This document shows positions 1 through 7,715 of a stretch of 41,329 nucleotides of DNA, one piece after another (within the stretch, counting starts at the first letter, position 1; the number at the start of each line of letters is the position of its first letter). Position numbers and translations under genes: made by a program. Source of the DNA: Pseudomonadota bacterium (GTDB taxonomy: Bacteria; Pseudomonadota; Alphaproteobacteria; Acetobacterales; Acetobacteraceae). The stretch covers positions 1-41,329 of the forward strand of contig JAKBCH010000010.1 in assembly GCA_021808055.1 (NCBI GenBank). Reading direction: 5' to 3'. The notes under the pieces are model-generated. The model was not told the origin of the DNA. It saw only the letters and a list, made by a program, of their open reading frames with translations, and searched no databases.

Positions 1-1
1 G

Positions 2-1150
2 GTGCGCGATTATAAGCCCAAGGAGCAGTCGAGCTGGGTGCTGTTCGACGGCCCGCTCGGCGTGTTCAACGGCACGCTGAAGCAGGAAGGCTATGTGCCG
101 CTGAAGAATAATGGCGAAAAGGCACCGGGTGGCGTTGCCTATTCCACCACTGGGCCGGGCGGCTGGGCCGGCATTACCGACAAATACTGGCTGACGGCCA
201 TTGCCCCTGAGCAATCCGCGCAGATGAATGCCAGCATGAGCTATAACACGGTGAGTGATGGCGATGGCGGAGCTTACCAGACCAGCTTTATCACCCAGAG
301 TCCGCTGAGCGTGCCAGCAGGCGGGCAGGCGGGCTTCACCAGCCAGCTTTTCACCGGCGCCAAGGTGGTGAAGATTCTGGATTATTACCAGAATACCGAC
401 CACATCCCGAATTTCTACAAGGCGGTGGATTTCGGCGTTCTTTACATCATCACCAAGCCGATCTTCTTCTGCCTGGACTGGCTGAACACGCTGACCGGCA
501 ATTTCGGCCTGGCGATCATCATCTTCACGATTGGCGTGAAATTGCTGTTCTTCCCGCTGGCGAGCTATTCTTACCGCTCAATGGGCCGGATGAAGGCGAT
601 GCAGCCTAAAATCGCGGCGCTGAAAGAGCAGTATAAGGACGACAATACCAAGCTCCAACAGGCGACGATGGAGCTGTATAAGGCCGAGAAGATCAACCCG
701 GCTTCGGGCTGTTTGCCGATGCTTGTGCAAATTCCGGTGTTCTTCTCGCTCTATAAGGTTATCTTCATCACCATCGAAATGCGCCACGCGCCGTTCTATG
801 GCTGGATTCACGACCTTTCAGCGCCGGACCCAACGAACATCTTCAACCTGTTTGGCCTGATTCCGTTTGATCCGACCACGATCAACCCGATCCTGCATGT
901 CGGCCTACTGCCGATTATCATGGGCATAACCATGTTCATGCAGCAGAAGCTGAACCCGGCCCCGGCTGACCCGACGCAACAGCGCATGTTCCAATTCATG
1001 CCGATTATCTTTACGTTCATGCTGGCGCGCTCCCCCGCGGGGTTGGTGCTGTACTGGGCGTGGAACAACATTCTTTCCGTGGGGCAGCAATGGCTGATCA
1101 TGCGCAGGGCGGCGGCGCCAAGGCAGAAAACAGTCCCGGCGAAGGGCTGA
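2..1150 (+). CDS. yidC: Membrane protein insertase YidC, 3' part (5' end outside window)
   Basis: Inserts and folds inner-membrane proteins, alone or with SecYEG. The window holds about the last 382 residues; the reading frame is open at the left edge, so the true start lies upstream. Seen: the end of the periplasmic beta domain (to about residue 120), then the conserved 60KD_IMP core with membrane segments at about 146-160, 167-190, 245-260, 290-315 and 335-360. The core carries the family signatures MQPKIAALKEQYKDD and NPASGCLPMLVQIPVFF. In the hydrophilic-groove helix a Lys (IGVKLLFFP) stands where E. coli YidC has its Arg, so the positive charge is kept. The tail is short and basic (RRAAAPRQK), as expected for ribosome contact. 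It overlaps engB by 61 nt, implying translational coupling. The order yidC-engB is standard in alphaproteobacteria. Confidence 0.97.
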   Translation: MRDYKPKEQSSWVLFDGPLGVFNGTLKQEGYVPLKNNGEKAPGGVAYSTTGPGGWAGITDKYWLTAIAPEQSAQMNASMSYNTVSDGDGGAYQTSFITQSPLSVPAGGQAGFTSQLFTGAKVVKILDYYQNTDHIPNFYKAVDFGVLYIITKPIFFCLDWLNTLTGNFGLAIIIFTIGVKLLFFPLASYSYRSMGRMKAMQPKIAALKEQYKDDNTKLQQATMELYKAEKINPASGCLPMLVQIPVFFSLYKVIFITIEMRHAPFYGWIHDLSAPDPTNIFNLFGLIPFDPTTINPILHVGLLPIIMGITMFMQQKLNPAPADPTQQRMFQFMPIIFTFMLARSPAGLVLYWAWNNILSVGQQWLIMRRAAAPRQKTVPAKG

Positions 1151-1794
1151 ATTTCGAGAGCGCCGGGCCCAGCCCGGAGCAGATTGAGGCGGGGCGCAAG
1201 CTGTTCGCCTCGCCATGCGAGTTTTTCTACGCTGCCCAGGCGCTGGAACATCTGCCGGAGCCGCGTGGCAACGAGATTGCGTTGGCGGGGCGTTCCAATG
1301 TCGGCAAATCCTCGCTGATTAATGCGATTACCGGGCGCAAGGCGCTGGCGCGGGTTTCGCACCAGCCGGGGCGTACGCGGCAGCTCAATTTTTTTGAGTG
1401 CCAGGCGGGGCCTGTGGTGCTGGTTGATATGCCGGGCTACGGCTATGCCGAGGCACCGAAAGAGATAAAGCGCGACTGGCAGGGGCTGATGCTGGATTAT
1501 CTGCGCGGCCGCCCTAATTTGCGCCGGGTGTTTCTGTTGCTGGATGCACGCGTGGAGGTGAAGGTTTCAGACCTCACGGTGATGGAACTGCTCGACCAAT
1601 CCGCCGTGCCGTTTCAGTTTGTGTTGACCAAGGCGGATTCGGTGAAGCCCGGCCCGTTGAAACGCAAGCAGGAGGAAGTTTCGGCACTGGCCGCCAAACA
1701 CCCCGCCGCGATGACTGAGATTATCACCACCTCCAGTGCTGGCGGCATCGGCATTGAGGAGCTGCGCGCGGCCATTGCGCAATTCGCTGAATGA
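1090..1794 (+). CDS. engB: Ribosome biogenesis GTPase EngB/YihA
   Basis: Small GTPase of the TrmE-Era-EngA-EngB superfamily needed for maturation of the large ribosomal subunit. 234 residues from the ATG at 1090. Seen: G1 P-loop GRSNVGKSS at about 66-74, the G2 region with [11 protein letters not shown]3 DMPGYGYAE, and G4 TKAD near residue 184. The N-terminus has about 35 low-complexity residues before the fold begins (LFASPCEFF), longer than in E. coli. I chose 1090 because a GGGG run lies just upstream; an in-frame ATG at 1060 would deepen the overlap with yidC and adds nothing conserved. The start lies inside yidC and the stop is 7 nt before argB, so the three genes probably share a transcript. 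The family assignment is secure; the exact start is less so. Confidence 0.95.
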   Translation: MADHAQGGGAKAENSPGEGLNFESAGPSPEQIEAGRKLFASPCEFFYAAQALEHLPEPRGNEIALAGRSNVGKSSLINAITGRKALARVSHQPGRTRQLNFFECQAGPVVLVDMPGYGYAEAPKEIKRDWQGLMLDYLRGRPNLRRVFLLLDARVEVKVSDLTVMELLDQSAVPFQFVLTKADSVKPGPLKRKQEEVSALAAKHPAAMTEIITTSSAGGIGIEELRAAIAQFAE

Positions 1795-1801
1795 GGACGA
1801 G

Positions 1802-2695
1802 ATGAACAGCCAAGACATCACAGACGCTGCCCGGGAAGCACATATCGTCACCAAGGTGCTGCCTTATCTGCGCCGATATGCCGGGGCGACGATTGTGGTG
1901 AAATATGGTGGCCACGCGATGGATGGGTCGCTTGCCAATGAATTTGGCCGGGATATCGCGTTGCTGAAGCAGGTGGGTATCAACCCCGTGGTGGTGCATG
2001 GCGGCGGCCCGCAGATCAACGCCATGCTCAAGCGCCTTAATATCCAGTCCAGCTTTGTGCAGGGCCTACGCGTGACGGATGCCGCCATGGTGGAAGTGGT
2101 GGAGATGGTGCTGGCCGGCACGGTGAACAAACAGGTGGCCGGGCTGATTAACGCTGCCGGTGCTCTGGCTGTGGGAATCTCGGGCAAGGATGGCGGGCTG
2201 ATCCGCGCGCGCAAGCTGCGCCGGACCTACAAAGACCCTGATTCCGCCATCGAAAGCGCGCTGGACCTTGGTTATGTGGGCGAGCCCGCCTTTATCGACA
2301 CCCGCGTGATCCATGCCTTGACCGGTGCGGGACTGATCCCCGTGATCGCCCCGGTGGGGGCCAGCGAGGATGGCCAGACCTATAACATCAATGCCGATAC
2401 GGTGGCGGGGGCGATTGCGGGCGCGTTGAACGCGCAGCGCCTGCTGATGCTAACCGACGTGCCGGGTGTTTTGGATAAGAGCAAGCAATTGCTGAGCGAT
2501 TTGTCACTCACGCAAATTCATGCGCTGATTGCGGATGGCACGATTTCCGGCGGCATGATTCCGAAGGTGGAAACCTGCATGGAAGCGGTGACGCAAGGGG
2601 TGAAAGGTGCCACAATTTTGGATGGCACCGTGCCGCACGCGTTGCTGCTGGAGCTGTTTACCGAGCACGGTATCGGCACGATGATCCATAAATAA
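1802..2695 (+). CDS. argB: Acetylglutamate kinase
   Basis: Phosphorylates N-acetyl-L-glutamate with ATP, the second step of arginine biosynthesis, in the cytoplasm. 297 residues, normal for the family. Seen: amino acid kinase fold with VVKYGGHAM near residue 40, [10 protein letters not shown] near 65, QGLRVTDA, the AGTVNKQVA segment, and the nucleotide-site region [11 protein letters not shown] near 220, followed by GGMIPKVE. The N-terminal helix (residues 1-25, with [15 protein letters not shown]) is the type found in arginine-inhibited hexameric enzymes, so feedback inhibition by arginine is likely (family knowledge, not proven here). The ATG at 1802 follows the SD-like GAGGACGAG that overlaps the engB stop codon. 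ArsC-like 2700 starts 4 nt after the stop. Confidence 0.97.
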   Translation: MNSQDITDAAREAHIVTKVLPYLRRYAGATIVVKYGGHAMDGSLANEFGRDIALLKQVGINPVVVHGGGPQINAMLKRLNIQSSFVQGLRVTDAAMVEVVEMVLAGTVNKQVAGLINAAGALAVGISGKDGGLIRARKLRRTYKDPDSAIESALDLGYVGEPAFIDTRVIHALTGAGLIPVIAPVGASEDGQTYNINADTVAGAIAGALNAQRLLMLTDVPGVLDKSKQLLSDLSLTQIHALIADGTISGGMIPKVETCMEAVTQGVKGATILDGTVPHALLLELFTEHGIGTMIHK

Positions 2696-2699
2696 GCCG

Positions 2700-3038
2700 A
2701 TGCACGCGAACATCTATCACAATCCAAAATGCGGCACCTCGCGCAATGCGTTGCAGATTTTGCACGAGGCCGGGGTGGAGCCGGAGATTATCGAGTATCT
2801 GAAAACTCCGCTCTCCCGCGAGGAACTTACCGAGCTTGCCAAAAAGCTTGGCGGTGCCTCAGTGCTTTTGCGCACCAAGGAGATTCTGGTGGCGGAGCTG
2901 GGTTTGGAGGATGCTGCCGAGGCTACGATTCTGGATGCCATCGCCGCGCACCCAATTCTGCTCAACCGGCCCTTGGTGGTGACGGATAAGGGCGCCAGGT
3001 TTTGCCGGCCCGCGGAGCTGGTGCGCGAGATTATTTAA
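2700..3038 (+). CDS. arsC: ArsC-family (glutaredoxin-coupled) arsenate reductase
   Basis: 112-residue member of the thioredoxin-fold ArsC family, which reduces arsenate to arsenite using glutathione/glutaredoxin. Seen: the catalytic Cys11 in NPKCGTSR, an Arg in LLRTKE near residue 60, and the C-terminal HPILLNRPLVV signature with its Arg, all features of true R773/YfgD-type ArsC rather than Spx. No other ars gene (efflux pump, ArsR) is nearby; it sits as the last gene of the engB-argB run, so it is probably a housekeeping ArsC/YfgD-like protein rather than part of an arsenic resistance operon. Its 3' end overlaps the convergent small gene 3031-3267 by 8 nt. Function in arsenate reduction is inferred from family only. 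Confidence 0.88.
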   Translation: MHANIYHNPKCGTSRNALQILHEAGVEPEIIEYLKTPLSREELTELAKKLGGASVLLRTKEILVAELGLEDAAEATILDAIAAHPILLNRPLVVTDKGARFCRPAELVREII

Positions 3039-3267
3039 ACGCTGTCATGGCTTGAAGACCGTAAGCGTGGTTGTTGCCGCGCGGGGTGTGTGGGAAGCGT
3101 ACGCGGCGATGCCTTGGCAGACGCTCGGCAGCGCCAAGACGCGCGGTGCGGCGGTAAGCCAGCAATGTTTTGGTTTCTTCCGCGCAGATGCACAGAAAAT
3201 ATAAACAGCCCAAAGCCGAAACCAAACCAATCACGACGCTGGGATTTACAGAAAACAGCCAATCCAT
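3031..3267 (-). CDS. Small single-pass membrane protein, unknown function
   Basis: 78 residues, not recognised. Seen: one strongly hydrophobic segment at about residues 9-28 (around VVIGLVSALGCLYFLCIC) followed by a basic tail rich in Arg (RRTARLG, PRHRRVRF), which by the positive-inside rule puts the C-terminus in the cytoplasm. The start is well supported: on the minus strand the sequence AAAGGAAATTCGTC precedes the ATG, a strong Shine-Dalgarno with 8 nt spacing. It begins 14 nt after the stop of the radical SAM gene (3282-4385) on the same strand, so it is probably co-transcribed and shares its LexA-like control region. Size, topology and this context recall SOS-induced membrane division inhibitors such as Caulobacter SidA, but I see no sequence match and that role is a hypothesis. 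Confidence 0.65.
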   Translation of the reverse strand: MDWLFSVNPSVVIGLVSALGCLYFLCICAEETKTLLAYRRTARLGAAERLPRHRRVRFPHTPRGNNHAYGLQAMTAFK

Positions 3268-3281
3268 GACGAATTTCCTTT

Positions 3282-4385
3282 CTAAAATAGGTTCAGTTGC
3301 AAGCTGGCCGGGGCGCGGCCGGGAACACGGAATTGCGAAGCATCTAGCCGGTAGCGTTCCTTGTTCAGCCCCAGCCTTTGCACAGCGCGGATGAAGCGCT
3401 GCGCCATGAACCCCGCATAGGGGCCGGTGCCCGCGAAGCGCGTGTGGAATTGCGAATCATTCAATTGCCCGGCGCGGCTTTGCCGAATGAGGCTGAGCAC
3501 ATGCGCGGCGCGTTCGGGTAGATATTTATGCAGCCAGTCTGTGAACAAAGCCTCTAGCTCATGCGGCAGGCGCAGCATGGTGGTGTAGGCGCTGGTCGCT
3601 CCCGCTTTCGCGGCTTCTTCAAGTATTTTCTCCATCTCAGCATCGTTCAGGCCAGGGATCATCGGCGAGGCCATTACCCCCACCGGAATGCCCGCCTCGG
3701 CAAGTTCGGAGATGGCGGCGAGACGCCGGGCAGGGGAGGCGGCGCGCGGTTCCATCGCACGGGCCAAGGCGGGGTCCAGCGTGGTGATGGAAACATGCAC
3801 CTTGGCCAGCCCATTCGTAGCCATACGGGCGAGAATGTCTTTGTCTCGCACCACGCCGGCGGATTTGGTGACGATGCCGACAGGATTGTTGAAACGCTCC
3901 AGCACTTCAAGAACCGAACGCGTGAGGCAGAGCGTTCGCTCCACCGGCTGATACGGGTCAGTATTCGAGCCCAGCACAATCACGCCGGGTTTGTAGCCGG
4001 GGCGTGACAGCTCTTTTTCCAGCAGGCGGGCTGCCTCCGGCTTGAACACAATCTTTGTTTCGAAATCCAGGCCTGGGGAGAAGCCAAGATAAGCGTGGCT
4101 GGGCCGGGCGAAGCAATAAATGCAGCCATGTTCGCAGCCACGATAGGGGTTGATACTTGTGTCAAAAGCGAGGTCTGGGCTGTCGTTCCGCGCGATGATG
4201 CTGCGGGCTTTGTCCCGCACCAACATGGTTTGCGGCTGTGCCTGTTCCTCCTCGTGGTTCCAGCCATCAGCGAAGGATTCAAGCCGCTCAGCTTCAAAAC
4301 GGTTGGCTGGGTTTAACCCGGTGCCCCGCCCTTTAAGGGCACCGGAGCCAGCTTCAGCCTTGATTCGCACGCGGGAAACAGACAT
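3282..4385 (-). CDS. PA0069-type radical SAM protein (COG1533, spore photoproduct lyase-related)
   Basis: About 367 residues. Seen: an INPYRGCEHGCIYC motif, i.e. the CxxxCxxC ligand set for the radical-SAM [4Fe-4S] cluster, then the YCFARPSHAYLG segment typical of the PA0069/Rv2578c family, and a TIM-barrel-like middle (VIVLGSNTDPYQPVER, IPVGVMASPMIPGLND). This group is related to spore photoproduct lyase; the substrate of the PA0069 family itself is not established, though a DNA-repair role is often assumed. Start choice: the frame is open to 4445, with ATGs at 4394 and 4385; GGAG at about 4396-4399 is 10 nt before 4385 but only 1 nt before 4394, so 4385 is preferred. Two LexA-box-like repeats lie in the leader. 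A small membrane protein gene follows after 14 nt. Confidence 0.9.
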   Translation of the reverse strand: MSVSRVRIKAEAGSGALKGRGTGLNPANRFEAERLESFADGWNHEEEQAQPQTMLVRDKARSIIARNDSPDLAFDTSINPYRGCEHGCIYCFARPSHAYLGFSPGLDFETKIVFKPEAARLLEKELSRPGYKPGVIVLGSNTDPYQPVERTLCLTRSVLEVLERFNNPVGIVTKSAGVVRDKDILARMATNGLAKVHVSITTLDPALARAMEPRAASPARRLAAISELAEAGIPVGVMASPMIPGLNDAEMEKILEEAAKAGATSAYTTMLRLPHELEALFTDWLHKYLPERAAHVLSLIRQSRAGQLNDSQFHTRFAGTGPYAGFMAQRFIRAVQRLGLNKERYRLDASQFRVPGRAPASLQLNLF

Positions 4386-4388
4386 AGT

Positions 4389-4403
4389 GTTCATGCTCCG
4401 TTC
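4389..4403. promoter_or_regulatory. Putative LexA box 1 (GTTC-N7-GTTC)
   Basis: Reads GTTCATGCTCCGTTC on the + strand: two GTTC half-sites separated by exactly 7 bases, the direct-repeat LexA site of alphaproteobacteria. It covers the ribosome-binding site just upstream of the radical SAM start at 4385. Binding is inferred. Confidence 0.5.
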
Positions 4404-4439
4404 TTGTTTGATTAAGGTCATTTTGAGACCGCGAGTCAA

Positions 4440-4454
4440 GAACAAAGGCAGAAC
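4440..4454. promoter_or_regulatory. Putative LexA box 2 (GAAC-N7-GAAC)
   Basis: Reads GAACAAAGGCAGAAC on the + strand, which is GTTC-N7-GTTC on the minus strand, the orientation of the radical SAM gene it precedes. It lies about 55-70 nt upstream of the chosen start, between the moaB terminator and the gene, i.e. where the promoter should be. Matches the known alphaproteobacterial LexA consensus at all eight fixed positions. Confidence 0.6.
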
Positions 4455-4463
4455 AAAAAGATT

Positions 4464-4490
4464 AAATAAAAAGTCGCACGCAGCGACCTT
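4464..4490 (-). terminator. Rho-independent terminator after moaB
   Basis: On the minus strand, 5 bp stem GTCGC/GCGAC (4473-4477 with 4483-4487), 5-base loop, followed by TTTTTATTT. It begins 7 nt after the moaB stop, and separates the udg-slt-moaB run from the radical SAM gene. Confidence 0.75.
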
Positions 4491-4493
4491 TCA

Positions 4494-5033
4494 TTATCCG
4501 GCCAAATGTTCCTTTAGCCGGGGCATCAATTCCACCAGATTGCAGGGGCGATGGCGGGAATCGAGCTGGAAGCGCAGAATATCGTCCCAGCCATCTTTCA
4601 CAGCACCCGTGGAGCCCGGCAAGGCAAAGATATACGTGCCATTCGCCACCCCGCCTAAGGCGCGAGACTGGATGGTGGAGGTGCCGATTTTGGCATAGGA
4701 AAGCATCCGAAACAGCTCGCCGAAGCCCTCGATTGTTTTTTCAGCCACGCGTTGAAAGGCTTCCGGTGTTACATCACGGCCAGTCACACCCGTGCCGCCG
4801 GTGGTGATCACCACATCCACATTGGGGTTGGCGATCCAGGCGCGTAACTGCGCCTCGATCAGATCCGCATCGTCCTTAATAATGGTCCGTGCGGCCAGTT
4901 GGTGTCCAGCCTCGGTCACGCGTGCGGCCAGCGTATCGCCCGAAGTGTCATTCGCTTCTGTACGTGTGTCTGAGATCGTGGCGACCGCGATGCTCACGGG
5001 AATAAATCGACGGGTTTCGTCAATGCGGCTCAT
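4494..5033 (-). CDS. moaB: Molybdenum cofactor biosynthesis protein MoaB
   Basis: 179 residues, MoaB/MogA-type molybdopterin-binding fold; in bacteria with MoaB this protein adenylylates molybdopterin before molybdenum insertion. Seen: VATISDTRT near residue 20 (family start motif), [20 protein letters not shown] near 75-95, and the acidic [26 protein letters not shown] segment (split by the loop, conserved in MoaB), then [17 protein letters not shown]. No other moa/moe genes lie in the window. Its start overlaps the stop of the lytic transglycosylase by 4 nt (ATGA), so the two are translationally coupled, and a terminator follows. MoaB versus MogA: the length and SYAKIGTS motif favour MoaB. 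Confidence 0.93.
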   Translation of the reverse strand: MSRIDETRRFIPVSIAVATISDTRTEANDTSGDTLAARVTEAGHQLAARTIIKDDADLIEAQLRAWIANPNVDVVITTGGTGVTGRDVTPEAFQRVAEKTIEGFGELFRMLSYAKIGTSTIQSRALGGVANGTYIFALPGSTGAVKDGWDDILRFQLDSRHRPCNLVELMPRLKEHLAG

Positions 5034-6691
5034 TCTGCATCCGCCGTTTCAACAGGGGTGGGGTTGAAGTCATGCAGGCTTGGGAATTCACCCTGTGCCA
5101 ACGTGTCCAGGCTGCGTGGCTTCAGGCCGATCTCCTCGGCATAGAGCCAGCTATCAGCCAGCACTTGGCGCACGAAGCGCCGGGTTTCGTCATTCGGAAT
5201 GGTTTCGATGAACAGTAGCGGGTCGGAATCGTCTTTAATTCTGCTGTACCAGGCAGAGGCCGCGCCCGGCCCGGCATTATAGCTGGCCAGAATGGCGAGC
5301 AGGTTATCCTGAATGCCCGGCTGCTGACCCAGATATTTTAAATAAGCCTGGCCAAGCGCCAGATTGGCGGAGGGGTCATCGATCGAACCTGTAATACCGT
5401 TCGCCCGGCGCATGGTGGCGGCGGTTTGCGGCATAAGCTGCATCAACCCGCGCGCGCCAACGCGCGAAACCGCCAGAGCGTTAAAGCCAGATTCGGTGCG
5501 GGCAAGGGCGTAGAGCAGTGCTGGGTTTAGGCTGAAGCCGCCTTCAGGGTGCATGGCAGGCAAGGGCAGGCGGGCATCGGCAATTTCGTTCACCGGGCTC
5601 GGCATGGTGCTGGCGATGGCGATGGTGATATCCACCAACCCGGCGCGCGCGGCCACGGCCATAACGGCGTGGCTAAGGCCGGGGGTGGATTGCATTTGCG
5701 GCCAGAGGGCGCGTAATGCCGTTTCGGCCTGGCTGGTTAGCCCGATCTGCAGCATCTCGAAGGCAAGATGGCCATCTGGCAGGGAATCAACGGCAGAAAC
5801 ATCCGCTTCCGTTAATGTCGATGCCAAGCCGGTTGGGCCGAAGCCCTGACCGAGCAGACGGCTGGCCAGCATTCCGTAAAATGTGTCGCCGGCCCAGGAT
5901 GCCTGATGTAGCCAGTCCAGATATTGGTCTGGTTGCTGTTGGCGCAAAGCCGCACGGGCGGCCCAGAAGGCGCTGGCAGCGCGGTCATCATCAGAGATGC
6001 CTTGCATTTGCGCGCCTTCGCGGAAATCATCCGCCGCGTCGGTCAGGTCGTTTTTCTTCCAGTCATCAAGCCCTGCCAGAAATTCCTGGTGCCAGGCGGC
6101 ACTTTCCGGTGCCGCAGAGGGGCGCGCGGCACCATGGGGGCTCAGCGTTGCTTCCGGCAGCAAGGAAAGTTGGGGCGGTTGCGGCATTTCGGCGCGTGTC
6201 AGCTTATGCTGCATCAGCGCGTAAACGGCAGGTGCCTCTGGCTCGGTGGAATATTTCGCCCACCAGGCGGTGAGTTCCGCGGGTTTGGTGATGTAATTAT
6301 TGCTCAAGTACCGCTCTGCCAGAACCACGCCAACCAGCCCGGGATCCGCTACCCGCCCCAGCATTTGGTCGGCGGCGGTAAACTTGCCTTGCTGCTGTAA
6401 TTGCCGGGCACGCTGGTAAAATGCCACATCGCTGGGGGCCAAGGGTTGCGGCAGCACCACTTCCACATCGCCCGAGGGCGCGTTGCGGGGCACGGCATAG
6501 GCCACAGAATCCCCGTTGGTGCCATCATCGGGCGGTGTGGGGGGCATTGTCGTTCCCGGTCCTTGTCCCATATCGAGGGACTTCGCCTCCGCCTGCATGG
6601 GGGCCATGCAGGTAAAGGCAAAAACGGACATGGCGGCAAGCGCCGCACGTGTCACGTTCAGGCGGGAGAGCTGTTTAAGGGCTCCTCGCAT
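5030..6691 (-). CDS. slt: Soluble lytic murein transglycosylase (Slt70-like)
   Basis: Cleaves the MurNAc-GlcNAc bond of peptidoglycan with formation of 1,6-anhydro ends, in the periplasm. About 553 residues. Seen: N-terminal signal peptide (hydrophobic stretch [16 protein letters not shown], likely cleaved after QAEA), a long alpha-helical superhelix (about 80-380), then the SLT catalytic domain: LARTESGF with the catalytic Glu at residue 400, [10 protein letters not shown], and LASYNAGPG. The frame reaches a GTG at 6706, but the ATG at 6691 gives a more typical signal peptide; neither has a strong SD. Upstream is the udg gene (157 nt gap), downstream moaB overlaps by 4 nt. Confidence 0.93.
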   Translation of the reverse strand: MRGALKQLSRLNVTRAALAAMSVFAFTCMAPMQAEAKSLDMGQGPGTTMPPTPPDDGTNGDSVAYAVPRNAPSGDVEVVLPQPLAPSDVAFYQRARQLQQQGKFTAADQMLGRVADPGLVGVVLAERYLSNNYITKPAELTAWWAKYSTEPEAPAVYALMQHKLTRAEMPQPPQLSLLPEATLSPHGAARPSAAPESAAWHQEFLAGLDDWKKNDLTDAADDFREGAQMQGISDDDRAASAFWAARAALRQQQPDQYLDWLHQASWAGDTFYGMLASRLLGQGFGPTGLASTLTEADVSAVDSLPDGHLAFEMLQIGLTSQAETALRALWPQMQSTPGLSHAVMAVAARAGLVDITIAIASTMPSPVNEIADARLPLPAMHPEGGFSLNPALLYALARTESGFNALAVSRVGARGLMQLMPQTAATMRRANGITGSIDDPSANLALGQAYLKYLGQQPGIQDNLLAILASYNAGPGAASAWYSRIKDDSDPLLFIETIPNDETRRFVRQVLADSWLYAEEIGLKPRSLDTLAQGEFPSLHDFNPTPVETADAE

Positions 6692-6719
6692 GAGGACGGC
6701 GTACACATGTCTTAACGAT

Positions 6720-6744
6720 GACGCAAGCCTTAAAGGCGACGCAA
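6720..6744. repeat. GACGCAA direct repeats flanking a palindrome
   Basis: GACGCAA at 6720-6726 and again at 6738-6744 bracket the near-palindrome GCCTTAAAGGC (6727-6737). It lies about 29 nt upstream of the slt ATG. Could be a regulator site or a small leader hairpin; no known match. Confidence 0.35.
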
Positions 6745-6847
6745 ATTTCCAGTCACGAGATTAACGCGACTTATACCACTTTTTTGCCATAGTTCGCCAC
6801 AGACTTCCAGGGAAGAATATGTAGTAAAGCCATGAAAATTTAGTTAA

Positions 6848-7639
6848 TCAGACTTGCGTTTCCAACCATGCTCGCAATTGCAACATGTCCTGCCAGGATT
6901 CGCGTTTGGCCAGCGGCGTGCGCAGCAAATAAGCCGGATGATAGCTGGGAAGCGCGGGCAGGGGAGGTTGCAACCCCTCGATTCGCGCCTGTTGCCAGCG
7001 CCCGCGCACTCTCCTTATGCCGTTTTGTGCGTCTGTGCTCAGCAGCGCCTTGGCCGCCACCGCGCCGAGGATAAGCAACCCCGCCGGAGCGATGAGTGCG
7101 ATTTGCCGGTGCAAAAAAGGCAGGCAAAGAGCAATTTCAGATTCCGTGGGCGCACGGTTGCCGGGCGGACGCCATGGTACGGTGTTGATAATGCGCGCTT
7201 TCGTACGGTCCAGCCCGATGGAGCCGAGCATTTTATCCAGCAACTGCCCGGCGGGGCCGATAAAGGGTTTCCCGGCGCGATCTTCCTCGCCGCCCGGTGC
7301 CTCGCCGATAATGACAAGCCGGGCATCCGCCGCGCCATCTGCAAAAACCAACTGGGTTGCGGTGTCGCGCAGCGCGCAGCCGGAAAAACCGCGCATCGCG
7401 GTTTCCAACTCGTCCAGGCTCATGCAGGCGGCGGCAATTCGGGCGGCATCTTCCGGCCCGGCAAGTGTGGCGGGCGGGGCGCGGCGGGGCGTGGGCGGCT
7501 TCTGAAATGCAAGTGGAGCTGGCGGCGGAGCGTTGCGGCGGTCCTGCGGCGTTTCGGCCAGCGCCTCGTCAGCCCCCCACTCGCATTGCAGCTTCAGCGC
7601 GTCCAGCAATTCCATGCCCGAATTATTATCTTGGCTCAC
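6848..7639 (-). CDS. Uracil-DNA glycosylase, family-4-like, with incomplete Fe-S ligand set
   Basis: Excises uracil from DNA. 263 residues if the GTG at 7639 is used; an ATG at 7615 (residue 9) is an alternative. The first 80 residues are poorly conserved and Pro/Ala rich. Seen: motif A GEAPGGEEDRAGKPF at about 112-126, GPAGQLLDKML, WRPPGNR at 156-162, and motif HPAYLLR near the C-terminus. Classical family 4 enzymes bind [4Fe-4S] through four cysteines; here only C88 (SGCALRD) and C172 (ALCLPF) are in place, while R91 and W156 occupy the other two positions. The same PWRPPGNR variant is familiar from other alphaproteobacteria, and a cluster-less enzyme of this kind has been described from Bradyrhizobium (from memory). 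Divergent from ETF-QO. Confidence 0.88.
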   Translation of the reverse strand: MSQDNNSGMELLDALKLQCEWGADEALAETPQDRRNAPPPAPLAFQKPPTPRRAPPATLAGPEDAARIAAACMSLDELETAMRGFSGCALRDTATQLVFADGAADARLVIIGEAPGGEEDRAGKPFIGPAGQLLDKMLGSIGLDRTKARIINTVPWRPPGNRAPTESEIALCLPFLHRQIALIAPAGLLILGAVAAKALLSTDAQNGIRRVRGRWQQARIEGLQPPLPALPSYHPAYLLRTPLAKRESWQDMLQLRAWLETQV

Positions 7640-7715
7640 CCGGCCCGGCCAGCCCTTTACGTAATACTCGGTTTGTCATTAGACCGGCAAATAAGATCAT
7701 AACGAGGGGCCAGAA

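Noticed and set aside
2700..3038. Arsenic resistance operon
   Set aside because: Only an ArsC-like reductase is present; no efflux, regulator or other ars gene accompanies it.
3561..4007. 148-codon plus-strand frame inside the radical SAM gene
   Set aside because: Antisense shadow of a gene with clear catalytic motifs.
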